The notes under the pieces are model-generated. The model had not been told where the DNA came from and made no database searches. It worked only from the letters and a program-made list of their open reading frames with translations. From Bifidobacteriaceae bacterium (GTDB taxonomy: Bacteria > Actinomycetota > Actinomycetes > Actinomycetales > WQXJ01), in NCBI GenBank assembly GCA_031261885.1, contig JAISIU010000150.1:1-9982 (forward strand): 9,982 bases of DNA, read 5' to 3'. How positions within the stretch are numbered: the first letter of the stretch is position 1; each line of letters begins with the position of its first letter. Both the position numbers and the translations under genes were made by a program. Positions 1 through 6,001 of this stretch are shown here, piece by piece.

Positions 1-1466
1 AGCGGCAGGACGGGCGTGCCGAGCATCGGCGCCAAGTAGTTCGGCACCGAGTACGGCAGCGTGAACCAGCCGTCCACACAGCCCGAGAGCAGCGAGTTCG
101 CGCCGAGGCGGTTGGCGCCGTGATAGGCCCAGCCGCACTCGCCGCCGACGAACAGGCCGGGGATCGACGTCATCTGGTCGTAGTCGCTCCACAGGCCGCC
201 CATCGTGAAGTGGACGGATGGCGTGATGCGCATCGGGGTGTCGTACGGATCCTCGCCGACCAGCTTCTTGTACATGTCGAACAGGTTGCCGTACCGCTCC
301 TTGACGACCGCGCGGCCGAGCCGTTCGATCGGATCGCGGAAGTCGAGGTAGACCGCGTTCTTCAACGGGCCGACGCCGTAACCGGACTCGATGCGCTCGC
401 GGATGTTGCGGGAGGCGACGTCGCGCGGCACGAGGTTGCCGAACGCCGGGTAACGCTCCTCGAGGAAGTAGTAGCGCTCCTCCTCGGGGATGTCCGCCGG
501 GTTGCGTTCGTCGCCCTTGGCGCGCGGCGCCCAGATGCGGCCGTCGTTGCGCAACGACTCGCTCATCAGCGTCTTCTTGGACTGCCACTCCGTCATGAGC
601 GGCAGCGCCGTCGGGTGGATCTGCACGAAGCACGGGTTCGCGAAGTACGCGCCCCGCTTGTGCGCCCGCCAGATGGCCGAGGCGTTCGAGTTCTTGGCCA
701 GCGTCGACTTGTAGTAGATGTTGCCGTACCCGCCCGTGCACAGGATGACCGCGTGCGCCGTCATGGCCCGGACCTTGCCGGAAACGAGGTCGCGCACCAC
801 GATGCCCTGAGCCCGGCCATCCTTGACGATCAGGTCCAGCATCTCCTGGCGGGCGTGCAGCTTGCAGTGGCCGGCCGCGACCTGGCGGGACAGCGCGTGG
901 GCGCCGGCCACCTCCAGCTGCTGGCCGGTTTGGCCGCGCGTGTAATAGGTGCGGGAGACCTGCACGCCGCCGAACGAGCGGGTGGCCAGCTGGCCGCCGT
1001 ACTCGCGGGCGAACGGGGCGCCGATGGCCTGCATGTGGTCGATGACGCGGATGGCCTCCTCGCCGAGCCGGTAGGCGTCCGCCTCACGGCCGCGGTAGTC
1101 GCCGCCCTTGACCGTGTCCTTGACGAACCGGTCGATCGAGTCGTTGTCCACCTTGCGGTTGCGCGGCGAGTTGATGCCGCCCTGCGCCGCGACCGAGTGC
1201 GCGCGGCGCGCCAGATCGTGGAAGCAGAAGACCTCGACGTCGTAGCCGAGTTCGCCGAGCGCTGCGGCGGCGCCGGAGCCGGCCAGGCCCGTGCCGACCA
1301 CGATCACCTTGAACTTGCGGCGGTTCGAGGGGTTGACGAGCCGGTAGTGGAGCTTGCGGTCCTGCCAGGCGTCCTGCGGACGGGTCTTGGCGACCTCCGG
1401 GACCTGGCCCTCGATCTCCTGCCCGACCACGCGGTAGGAGTCGATGTCGTACGTGTGAGCGGTCAT
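1..1466 (-). CDS. sdhA: Succinate dehydrogenase flavoprotein subunit, 3' end beyond the window
   Basis: This is the catalytic subunit of complex II. It oxidises succinate to fumarate and passes electrons through FAD to the iron-sulfur subunit on the cytoplasmic face of the membrane. The first 488 codons are present; I would expect roughly 640-650 in this family. An FAD-binding glycine-rich segment (VIVVGTGLAGSG) lies at residues 54-65. The covalent flavin-attachment signature RAHSVAAQGG contains His90. The active-site region has HPT followed by SESLRNDG with Arg306, and HGANRLGANS with Arg453, which match the catalytic and substrate-binding arginines of the family. The ATG at 1466 gives the expected N-terminus, with GGAGAG 12 nt upstream. 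The gene follows sdhC by 54 nt, so the two are probably co-transcribed, and sdhB is expected just past the left edge. The early residues (YDIDSYRVVGQEIEGQ) resemble the actinobacterial menaquinone-type enzyme rather than the E. coli type. Identification is near certain. Confidence 0.96.
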   Translation of the reverse strand, partial: MTAHTYDIDSYRVVGQEIEGQVPEVAKTRPQDAWQDRKLHYRLVNPSNRRKFKVIVVGTGLAGSGAAAALGELGYDVEVFCFHDLARRAHSVAAQGGINSPRNRKVDNDSIDRFVKDTVKGGDYRGREADAYRLGEEAIRVIDHMQAIGAPFAREYGGQLATRSFGGVQVSRTYYTRGQTGQQLEVAGAHALSRQVAAGHCKLHARQEMLDLIVKDGRAQGIVVRDLVSGKVRAMTAHAVILCTGGYGNIYYKSTLAKNSNASAIWRAHKRGAYFANPCFVQIHPTALPLMTEWQSKKTLMSESLRNDGRIWAPRAKGDERNPADIPEEERYYFLEERYPAFGNLVPRDVASRNIRERIESGYGVGPLKNAVYLDFRDPIERLGRAVVKERYGNLFDMYKKLVGEDPYDTPMRITPSVHFTMGGLWSDYDQMTSIPGLFVGGECGWAYHGANRLGANSLLSGCVDGWFTLPYSVPNYLAPMLGTPVLP

Positions 1467-1520
1467 TGCTGCCTTTTTCTCTCCGTGCTGAGTTGTGTCC
1501 GTGGCTGCCATGGGGTGGCC

Positions 1521-2264
1521 CTACAGCGTGAGGAAGCCGATTTGCACGGCGATCGGGATCGAGATGTCACCGAGCAGGAGCACGATGGCGACCAGCCCGG
1601 CGATGATGAAGAACAGGGACCGGAGCCGGCTCCCCGTGCCGCCGAAGTCGCTGATCAGGCTCCACACGCCGTGGGACAGGTGGACGGCCAGCAGCGCGAT
1701 GGCCAGGCAGTAGAAGATCGCGACGGCCGGGCGCTGGAACGAGTAGATGAGGTTCTGGTAGGCGTCGCCGTGCACGAAGTGCGAGGTCGCCATCGGCTGC
1801 ACGCCGAGCGTCAGATCCAAGATGTGGAAAATGATGAACAGCAGCAGGATGAGGCCGGTCCAGATCATGGTCCGCGCGCCGATGCGATTGGCCAGCAGCT
1901 TGCGGCCGTGGCCGCCGCGCGCGATGCGGGCGCGGCAGTACAGCGTGATCGCGCCGTAGACGTGCAGGATCAGGCACAGCACGAGCACCACGCGCAGGAT
2001 CCACAGCACGCCGTCGCCGGGCACCAGCGGGTTGAACAGGGTGCGCAGCCAAGCCGCGTAGTGGTTGAAGTCGTCCGCGCCGATGTAGACCTTCAGGTTG
2101 CCCAGCATGTGGAACAGCACGAAGGCCACGAAGACCGTGCCGGTGACGGCCTGGCAGACCTCCAACGCCCAGGTTGGCGGATGCGGCGACCTCGTGGGGT
2201 CGGGTCGTTTGGCGGAGGGAACAACGTCGGGATCGACGGTCCCAACCGCGCTCGGGGAACTCAC
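1521..2264 (-). CDS. sdhC: Succinate dehydrogenase cytochrome b subunit (b558 type)
   Basis: This is the membrane anchor of succinate dehydrogenase, 247 aa, belonging to the five-helix di-heme cytochrome b558 family that carries electrons to menaquinone. Hydrophobic helices lie at about residues 35-55, 87-109, 132-152, 176-200 and 216-243. Histidines in or at the ends of helices (His52 in LFHMLGNL, His101 in LILHVYG, His147 in IIFHILDLT, His195/His198 in AVHLSHG) are the candidate heme ligands. A polar, proline-rich N-terminal tail of about 30 residues precedes the first helix. The GTG start is supported by GGAGG at 2271-2275, six bases upstream. sdhA follows 54 nt downstream in the same direction, giving sdhC-sdhA-(sdhB). 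With a single anchor gene between the promoter region and sdhA, this is the type with one b subunit rather than the SdhC/SdhD pair. A palindrome at 2358-2373 may control the operon. Confidence 0.94.
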   Translation of the reverse strand: MSSPSAVGTVDPDVVPSAKRPDPTRSPHPPTWALEVCQAVTGTVFVAFVLFHMLGNLKVYIGADDFNHYAAWLRTLFNPLVPGDGVLWILRVVLVLCLILHVYGAITLYCRARIARGGHGRKLLANRIGARTMIWTGLILLLFIIFHILDLTLGVQPMATSHFVHGDAYQNLIYSFQRPAVAIFYCLAIALLAVHLSHGVWSLISDFGGTGSRLRSLFFIIAGLVAIVLLLGDISIPIAVQIGFLTL

Positions 2265-2357
2265 TCAGGACCTCCAGTGCTTGCGGTAGCGGTTCGGCAC
2301 GAATGCCGTGTGCACACGCGCTGCCCTCTTTGGCGACCGAAGCGGCCGGGGCGGCGG

Positions 2358-2373
2358 GGTGACCAAATTCACC
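2358..2373. promoter_or_regulatory. Rex-like or CRP/GlxR-like operator upstream of sdhC
   Basis: The site is an inverted repeat, GGTGA-N6-TCACC (GGTGACCAAATTCACC), centred about 100 bp upstream of the sdhC GTG. It matches 10 of the 13 fixed positions of the Streptomyces Rex operator TGTGAAC-N3-TTCACA, and also the TGTGA-N6-TCACA core used by CRP/GlxR regulators. On the minus strand a possible -10 box TATGGT (2371-2376) overlaps its upstream edge, so a bound protein could cover the transcription start. No convincing -35 was seen. Both redox (NADH) and cAMP control are plausible for succinate dehydrogenase; the sequence does not decide which. Confidence 0.4.
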
Positions 2374-2519
2374 ATACCGCCAGATCATGCAGGTTTTTTG
2401 GCAATATTCACAGCACATAAATCGCGTTTGTCCTGGTGAACGGCCTTTCTAGAGACTAACGTCCCAAACTGGAAGTGTCCGATGCCGGGCGGTTCGGTTG
2501 GGTTTTTCAGTGCCCGATG

Positions 2520-2536
2520 CCAGGTTCCCGGCCTGG
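2520..2536 (-). terminator. Weak terminator-like hairpin downstream of the ATPase gene
   Basis: CCAGG-N7-CCTGG can form a 5-bp GC-rich stem 27 nt past the stop codon of the minus-strand ATPase gene. There is no T-tract after it, so intrinsic termination is doubtful. The rest of 2265-2562 holds the sdhC leader and an imperfect direct repeat of CCGATGCC[A/G]GG (around 2479 and 2514). I see no gene in it. Confidence 0.2.
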
Positions 2537-2562
2537 TGGGGCCGGGGTTGCCGCCGCGCCTG

Positions 2563-3825
2563 CTAGTGGGCGCGCCACAGGGCGCATAGAGGCAGGGTGC
2601 GGAGGCGGTCGCCCATGGGGAGCGTGTCCTGGCCCAAGTAGATGAGGTAGCCGGCCACGAACTTGTCACCCAAGCGCTGACGCAGGTGGCGCAGGCCCTT
2701 GAAGTCCTCCGAACGCGCGGTCGAGGAAGCCTTGACCTCGATACCGACCACCCGACCCGCCAGGTCGCGCAGCACCACATCCACCTCGACCTTGTCTCTC
2801 GTGCGGTAGTGGAACAGTTCCACCTCTTGCCTGCACCATGTCAGCTGCCGCGCCAGCTCGGTGACGACGAAACCCTCGAGGATGCCGCCGAGCGGGCCTT
2901 GAGCCGTGCCCAGCTGGAGGGCGTCGGCCGGTACGAGGCTGGTCGCCAGACCCGAGTCGACGAACACCACTTTGGGCGCCTTGACGGCGCGTGTGCTGGC
3001 CGAGGGGGCCCAGGCCGGGATCTGTTTGATGAGGAACACCTGTTCCAACAGGCTCAGGTAGCGCGACACCGTCCTGCCCGAGACCCCCAGATCGCTGGCC
3101 AAGGAATCCATCGAGAGAATCCCGGCGGACCTGGCCGCGAGCAACCGGACCAGCTTGCGCAGCGCGGGGTTGAACTCCACCTCGCCCACCTGCTTGACGT
3201 CCCGGTTCACGAGGTCCGCGGCGTATTGCTGGTGGAAGGCGCGCCGACGCCGGCCCTGGCGGGCCACGGCCTCGGGGAACCCGCCCCTGACGACCCGTTC
3301 AATGTAGTCCGCCCGGGTCTCCTCGCCCCGGATCGCCAGGTCTGGCCCATCGCGGAACGCCGCATCGACGAACCCGTCCGGCTCACTGTCGATTTCCCCT
3401 TGCGATAGTGGCCACAGCTCGATGGTCTCCATACGGCCGGGCAACGTGTCCGGCAGCTGCCGCATCCCGGCCAGCCGAGATGAGCCGGTCAGCAGGAAAT
3501 GACCGGGGGTCGGGTCGAAGTCCACGACCGACTTAATGGGCAGGATCAGGCCGAGGTCTCGTTGGATCTCGTCGATCACCATAGCCGGCGCGCTGCGCAC
3601 GAACCCCTCCGGGTCGAACCGGGCCGACTCCGCCGCGGTCTTCTGATCCAGCGAGTACCAGGCCAGGCCGCGGTCCCGGGCCACCTGCGCCACGAGTGTG
3701 CTCTTACCGCACTGACGGGCGCCGTTGACCAGCACCACGCGAGTGTCCCGGAGCGCCTCCGCGAGGTGTGGCGCGACATGCCGCCCAACGATCCGGCCAA
3801 TAGGCGACCGGGGAACTTGAACCAT
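2563..3825 (-). CDS. AAA_14/DUF4143 family ATPase
   Basis: This 420-residue protein belongs to the AAA_14 plus DUF4143 family, whose cellular role is poorly defined; many members are mobile or patchily distributed and several are suspected of DNA-linked or defence functions. Visible elements are a Walker A motif GARQCGKST (residues 35-43), a Walker B motif MVIDEIQ (82-88) and a sensor-like LLTGSSR (111-117). A helix-turn-helix-like stretch at about 235-262 (SMDSLASDLGVSGRTVSRYLSL) follows, within the DUF4143 part. Near the C-terminus a PD-(D/E)XK-like pattern appears: E317, D349 in EVDVVLRD and E363-V-K365 in GIEVKAS. That hints at a nuclease-related fold, although activity is unproven. Length and motif order look intact. 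The ATG at 3825 has no Shine-Dalgarno sequence; a TAGGCT box lies 6 nt upstream. The gene stands alone, divergent from hipBA, with four 23-bp tandem repeats directly upstream. Family assignment is firm; function is unknown. Confidence 0.88.
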   Translation of the reverse strand: MVQVPRSPIGRIVGRHVAPHLAEALRDTRVVLVNGARQCGKSTLVAQVARDRGLAWYSLDQKTAAESARFDPEGFVRSAPAMVIDEIQRDLGLILPIKSVVDFDPTPGHFLLTGSSRLAGMRQLPDTLPGRMETIELWPLSQGEIDSEPDGFVDAAFRDGPDLAIRGEETRADYIERVVRGGFPEAVARQGRRRRAFHQQYAADLVNRDVKQVGEVEFNPALRKLVRLLAARSAGILSMDSLASDLGVSGRTVSRYLSLLEQVFLIKQIPAWAPSASTRAVKAPKVVFVDSGLATSLVPADALQLGTAQGPLGGILEGFVVTELARQLTWCRQEVELFHYRTRDKVEVDVVLRDLAGRVVGIEVKASSTARSEDFKGLRHLRQRLGDKFVAGYLIYLGQDTLPMGDRLRTLPLCALWRAH

Positions 3826-3831
3826 GAGATC

Positions 3832-3837
3832 AGCCTA
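3832..3837 (-). promoter_or_regulatory. Putative -10 box of the ATPase gene (leaderless)
   Basis: On the minus strand TAGGCT is followed by exactly 6 nt and then the ATG at 3825, so transcription would start at or next to the start codon. No recognisable -35 is present. The first 23-bp repeat begins 5 bp upstream of this box, where an activator or repressor would act. Confidence 0.4.
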
Positions 3838-3842
3838 GTGAT

Positions 3843-3934
3843 ACTTCGTGTTTGCCGCTAGCTTTACTTCACTTATGCCGCTCATGTGACTTCGGATTTG
3901 CCGCATAGATCGCTTCGGATTTGCCGTTCGTGTC
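3843..3934. repeat. Four tandem 23-bp imperfect repeats (iteron-like)
   Basis: Four adjacent units start at 3843, 3866, 3889 and 3912, with an exact period of 23 bp and no spacer. The shared part reads [a/g]cttcggatttgccg, best conserved in units 3 and 4; units 1 and 2 differ within the central bases, and the last third of each unit is variable. The array begins just upstream of the TAGGCT box of the ATPase gene, over its -35 region. At 23 bp, about two helical turns, neighbouring units face nearly the same side of the DNA, as in iterons and operator arrays. No protein is known to me that binds this motif. Confidence 0.75.
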
Positions 3935-3979
3935 CTGAAGCGCGGTCGGCCATCGCCTCGCACACAACTCACCCGGCCC

Positions 3980-4038
3980 GCTTGTCGAGCCTTGTGGCGG
4001 TTAGCGACCCCTCGGGACAACCATGAGGCTCGACAAGC
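3980..4038. repeat. Palindromic repeat copy A (short form)
   Basis: The 13-bp arms GCTTGTCGAGCCT (3980-3992) and AGGCTCGACAAGC (4026-4038) form a perfect inverted repeat around a core beginning CGGTTAGCGACCCC and continuing CTCGGGACA. The same core is the loop of the inner hairpin in the long copies at 5767-5997 and 9715-9950. The left half matches the inner left arm of the long copies and the right half matches their outer right arm (ACCATGAGGCTCGACAAG), so this copy looks like an internal deletion product of about 31 bp. It lies between two divergent genes. Confidence 0.8.
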
Positions 4039-4092
4039 CCATGGTCGTGGATCCGATTCCAACACGGCCGAAGACCCCGCAGCCTTGGCCAA

Positions 4093-4166
4093 TGTCATCG
4101 TTAGATAACACAGGCAGGAATGTTACGTATCGTTGACATGTGGCGTGATGTTATCTATGGTTGACA
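4093..4166. promoter_or_regulatory. Three HipB operators at 28-bp spacing
   Basis: Three 18-bp sites share the pattern TGTYA-N8-TRACA: 4093-4110 (TGTCA...TAACA), 4121-4138 (TGTTA...TGACA) and 4149-4166 (TGTTA...TGACA). Their centres are exactly 28 bp apart. The 5-N8-5 geometry equals that of the E. coli HipB operator TATCC-N8-GGATA, although the half-site sequence differs. The middle site contains the -35 hexamer and the last contains the -10 of the hipB promoter, so binding of HipB, or of HipB with HipA, should block RNA polymerase. Their role is inferred from position and symmetry. Confidence 0.7.
4133..4161 (+). promoter_or_regulatory. hipB promoter, leaderless
   Basis: A perfect -35 hexamer TTGACA (4133-4138) and a -10 TATGGT (4156-4161) are separated by 17 bp. 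The expected transcription start, about 7 nt past the -10, coincides with the GTG start of hipB at 4168, and no Shine-Dalgarno sequence is present. The mRNA is therefore probably leaderless. Both hexamers lie inside the operators described at 4093-4166. Confidence 0.7.
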
Positions 4167-4167
4167 T

Positions 4168-4422
4168 GTGATCGCGAACGATGCCGGCGCCCTTGGCACC
4201 CTCTTGCGAGAGGCGCGGCGTGGCAAGGGCATGACCCAGCAGGCGCTGGCCACCGCGCTCGGCGTGAGCCGACAGTGGGTCATTCAGGCGGAGGCCGGTG
4301 CACCCACAGCCCGGCTCGGACTCATGGTCGACGCCCTCCGACTGGTGGACCTCGTGATCGACGTCCGCCCGGACACCACCAGCCACGACATGCTGGACGC
4401 CATGACCCGGAGCATCGCATGA
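4168..4422 (+). CDS. hipB: HipB-like antitoxin, XRE-family HTH
   Basis: This 84-residue DNA-binding protein is the antitoxin and autorepressor of the HipA-type kinase encoded next to it. An HTH_3 fold covers about residues 9-62, with the turn and recognition helix in MTQQALATALGVSRQWVIQ (22-40). A short tail (about 70-84) follows, where HipB proteins usually carry the segment that contacts HipA. The GTG at 4168 is the first possible start in this frame, because TGA at 4162-4164 lies just upstream. The stop overlaps the hipA start in ATGA (4419-4422), so translation is likely coupled. The three operators upstream suggest repression by its own product. Assignment rests on the HTH motif plus the adjacent hipA. 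Confidence 0.9.
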   Translation: MIANDAGALGTLLREARRGKGMTQQALATALGVSRQWVIQAEAGAPTARLGLMVDALRLVDLVIDVRPDTTSHDMLDAMTRSIA

Positions 4423-5717
4423 CCGCGCGCCTCGACCTGTGGCTGGCCGGCCGCTTGGCAGGTGTCGTGACACAGGGCGATGACGGCCGCTGCTCCTTCG
4501 ACTACGACAAGGCATACCGCCGCGAGGCCGCAGCTGAGAGCCTGCCGGCGCTGTCGGTTTCGATCCCGCTCACCCAAGCCCACCACGGACCGGCGGTGGT
4601 CGATCCTTGGCTCGACAACCTGCTGCCGGACGACGACGAGGTCCGCCGCCGCTGGGCGGGCCGGTTCGGGGAGCATGTCGGTTCCGCCTTCGCGCTCCTG
4701 AGGCACACGGGCGCCGACTGTCCCGGCGCCGTACAGTTGCTCCCCGAAGGACAAACACCCGATGAGCAGGGAAGCTACGCGCCCATTAGCGGCAAGGAGA
4801 TCGCGGCCCACATCGCAGCGCTTCGAGCCGACCCGGCGGAATGGGCCTTCCCCGAGGACGGCGGCCGCTGGTCGCTGGCCGGACAGCAGAGCAAGTTCGC
4901 GTTGGCACGCGAGCCCGACGGCACATGGCTGCTCCCGTCCGGCCGGGCCCCAAGCACCCACATCCTCAAACTCGGAGTCGCCGGCCTGGCACAAAGCGAT
5001 GTCGCCGAGTTCGTGACGATGCGCGCCGCGCGGACATTGGGGCTGCCCGTTCCCGCTGTCGAGCTTGTACGGTTCGGCGACGCGCTGGCGCTGTCGGTGG
5101 CCCGGTTCGACCGCGTCCGCGACGCGGCGGGCCGGGTGGTACGGCTGCACCAGGAGGACATGTGCCAAGCGCTGGGACTGTGGCGCTCCCTCAAGTACCA
5201 GGACGATGGCGGTCCGTCCCTCGGAGACATCGCTCACCTGATCGGTGGTGCCGTCGACCCACGCGACCGGGCCGGATCACTGGCGAGCTTCGCGGCGGCG
5301 GCGTGCTTCAACTGGGTGTTCGCCGGGACCGACGCGCACGCCAAGAACTTCGCGCTGGTCCACGCCGGCCCGCGCATCGTGTCGGCGCCGTTCTTCGACC
5401 TGGTCTCAGCGGTTCTGGTCTGGAACGAGGCGACGGTCGCGTTCAAGGGCAAACTCGCGATGAAGATGGGTGGACGCTACCGGCTCGGCGACATCGGCCC
5501 GCACCAGCTCGAACGCGCGGCGGAGGACCTCCTCGTCACCCCGGACTACATGATCGAGACCGCGCGGCGGTACGTGGGCGCCATGCCCGATGCCGTGCGG
5601 GACGCGACGCGCGAAGCCGCAGCAGCGGACGCCCTCACCGCGGCGCAAGCGGCACGCTTCATCGACGCCGCCGCAGCCCGCGCCAAGCGGTTGGCGGCAA
5701 TGTCCGCCACGCGATGA
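4419..5717 (+). CDS. hipA: HipA-like serine/threonine kinase toxin
   Basis: This 432-residue protein is close to the 440 aa of E. coli HipA, the kinase toxin that phosphorylates glutamyl-tRNA synthetase and causes growth arrest and persistence. The N-terminal subdomain spans about residues 1-110. The kinase core shows WSLAGQQSK (151-159), in which Ser152 corresponds to the autophosphorylated serine of the flexible ATP loop. It also has Lys184 in HILKL, the catalytic GTDAHAKN with Asp305 and Asn310, and the metal-binding FFDLVS with Asp327; these correspond to E. coli Ser150, Lys181, Asp309, Asn314 and Asp332. All key residues are present, so the toxin should be active. The ATG at 4419 overlaps the hipB stop by 4 bp. 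An in-frame extension to 4161 exists but would overlap hipB entirely and is rejected. Target substrates in this organism cannot be inferred. Confidence 0.93.
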   Translation: MTARLDLWLAGRLAGVVTQGDDGRCSFDYDKAYRREAAAESLPALSVSIPLTQAHHGPAVVDPWLDNLLPDDDEVRRRWAGRFGEHVGSAFALLRHTGADCPGAVQLLPEGQTPDEQGSYAPISGKEIAAHIAALRADPAEWAFPEDGGRWSLAGQQSKFALAREPDGTWLLPSGRAPSTHILKLGVAGLAQSDVAEFVTMRAARTLGLPVPAVELVRFGDALALSVARFDRVRDAAGRVVRLHQEDMCQALGLWRSLKYQDDGGPSLGDIAHLIGGAVDPRDRAGSLASFAAAACFNWVFAGTDAHAKNFALVHAGPRIVSAPFFDLVSAVLVWNEATVAFKGKLAMKMGGRYRLGDIGPHQLERAAEDLLVTPDYMIETARRYVGAMPDAVRDATREAAAADALTAAQAARFIDAAAARAKRLAAMSATR

Positions 5718-5766
5718 GGGCGAGCGCCGGACGCATAGCCAGCGAGGCGGGCCCGCTCGACCAGCC

Positions 5767-5997
5767 GCGGGGCTTGTCGAGCGCCGTGGTCCTTACCGAA
5801 GAGCTTGTCGAGCCTGATGGCGGTTAGCGACCCCTCGGGACAGCCATCAGGCTCGACAAGCCCTCACCCAACAACCATGAGGCTCGACAAGCCCTTCGCG
5901 GTGAGGTTGGGACAGCTCGCATCTCCCGAACTTCACGGAGCTCCTGGTCGCATCCGCGCGCGATATGTGACCAGAGCCTCTGCGAAGTTGCTGAAGG
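5767..5997. repeat. Long nested-hairpin repeat, copy B
   Basis: This 231-bp element is about 95% identical by eye to the one at 9715-9950, in the same orientation. It contains an outer inverted repeat, GGGCTTGTCGAGC (5770-5782) with GCTCGACAAGCCC (5882-5894), and a perfect 19-bp inner inverted repeat, GCTTGTCGAGCCTGATGGC (5803-5821) with its complement (5843-5861), around a 21-nt loop. A third imperfect hairpin lies downstream (5929-5949 with 5969-5989, 16 of 21 positions pairing, 19-nt loop). The element fills the space between the convergent hipA and restriction enzyme genes and ends 5 bp before the latter's stop, so it could also act as a two-way terminator, although no T-tract follows. 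No target duplication or coding capacity was seen. Confidence 0.85.
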
Positions 5998-6001
5998 CGG
6001 A

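Noticed and set aside
2400..2417. Second Rex-like half-site TGTGAATATTGCC on the minus strand
   Set aside because: Only one half matches the operator; there is no symmetrical partner.
120..2420. 766-codon plus-strand open frame
   Set aside because: It runs antisense across sdhA and sdhC, which are certain. Its Arg/Asp/Val/His-rich translation is the usual mirror of GC-rich codons.
3843..3934. CRISPR array
   Set aside because: The units are contiguous, only 23 bp and imperfect, without unique spacers or nearby cas genes.
4161..4418. N-terminal extension of HipA to a TTG at 4161
   Set aside because: It is in frame but lies wholly over hipB in another frame. The ATG at 4419 gives the normal HipA length and an ATGA overlap.
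4841..5827. 328-codon plus-strand frame overlapping hipA
   Set aside because: It is Arg-rich and out of frame with hipA, which carries all kinase motifs; it is a shadow frame.
5803..5861. Insertion sequence ends or attachment site
   Set aside because: No transposase or integrase gene and no target duplication were found. The element recurs as a nested intergenic repeat instead.
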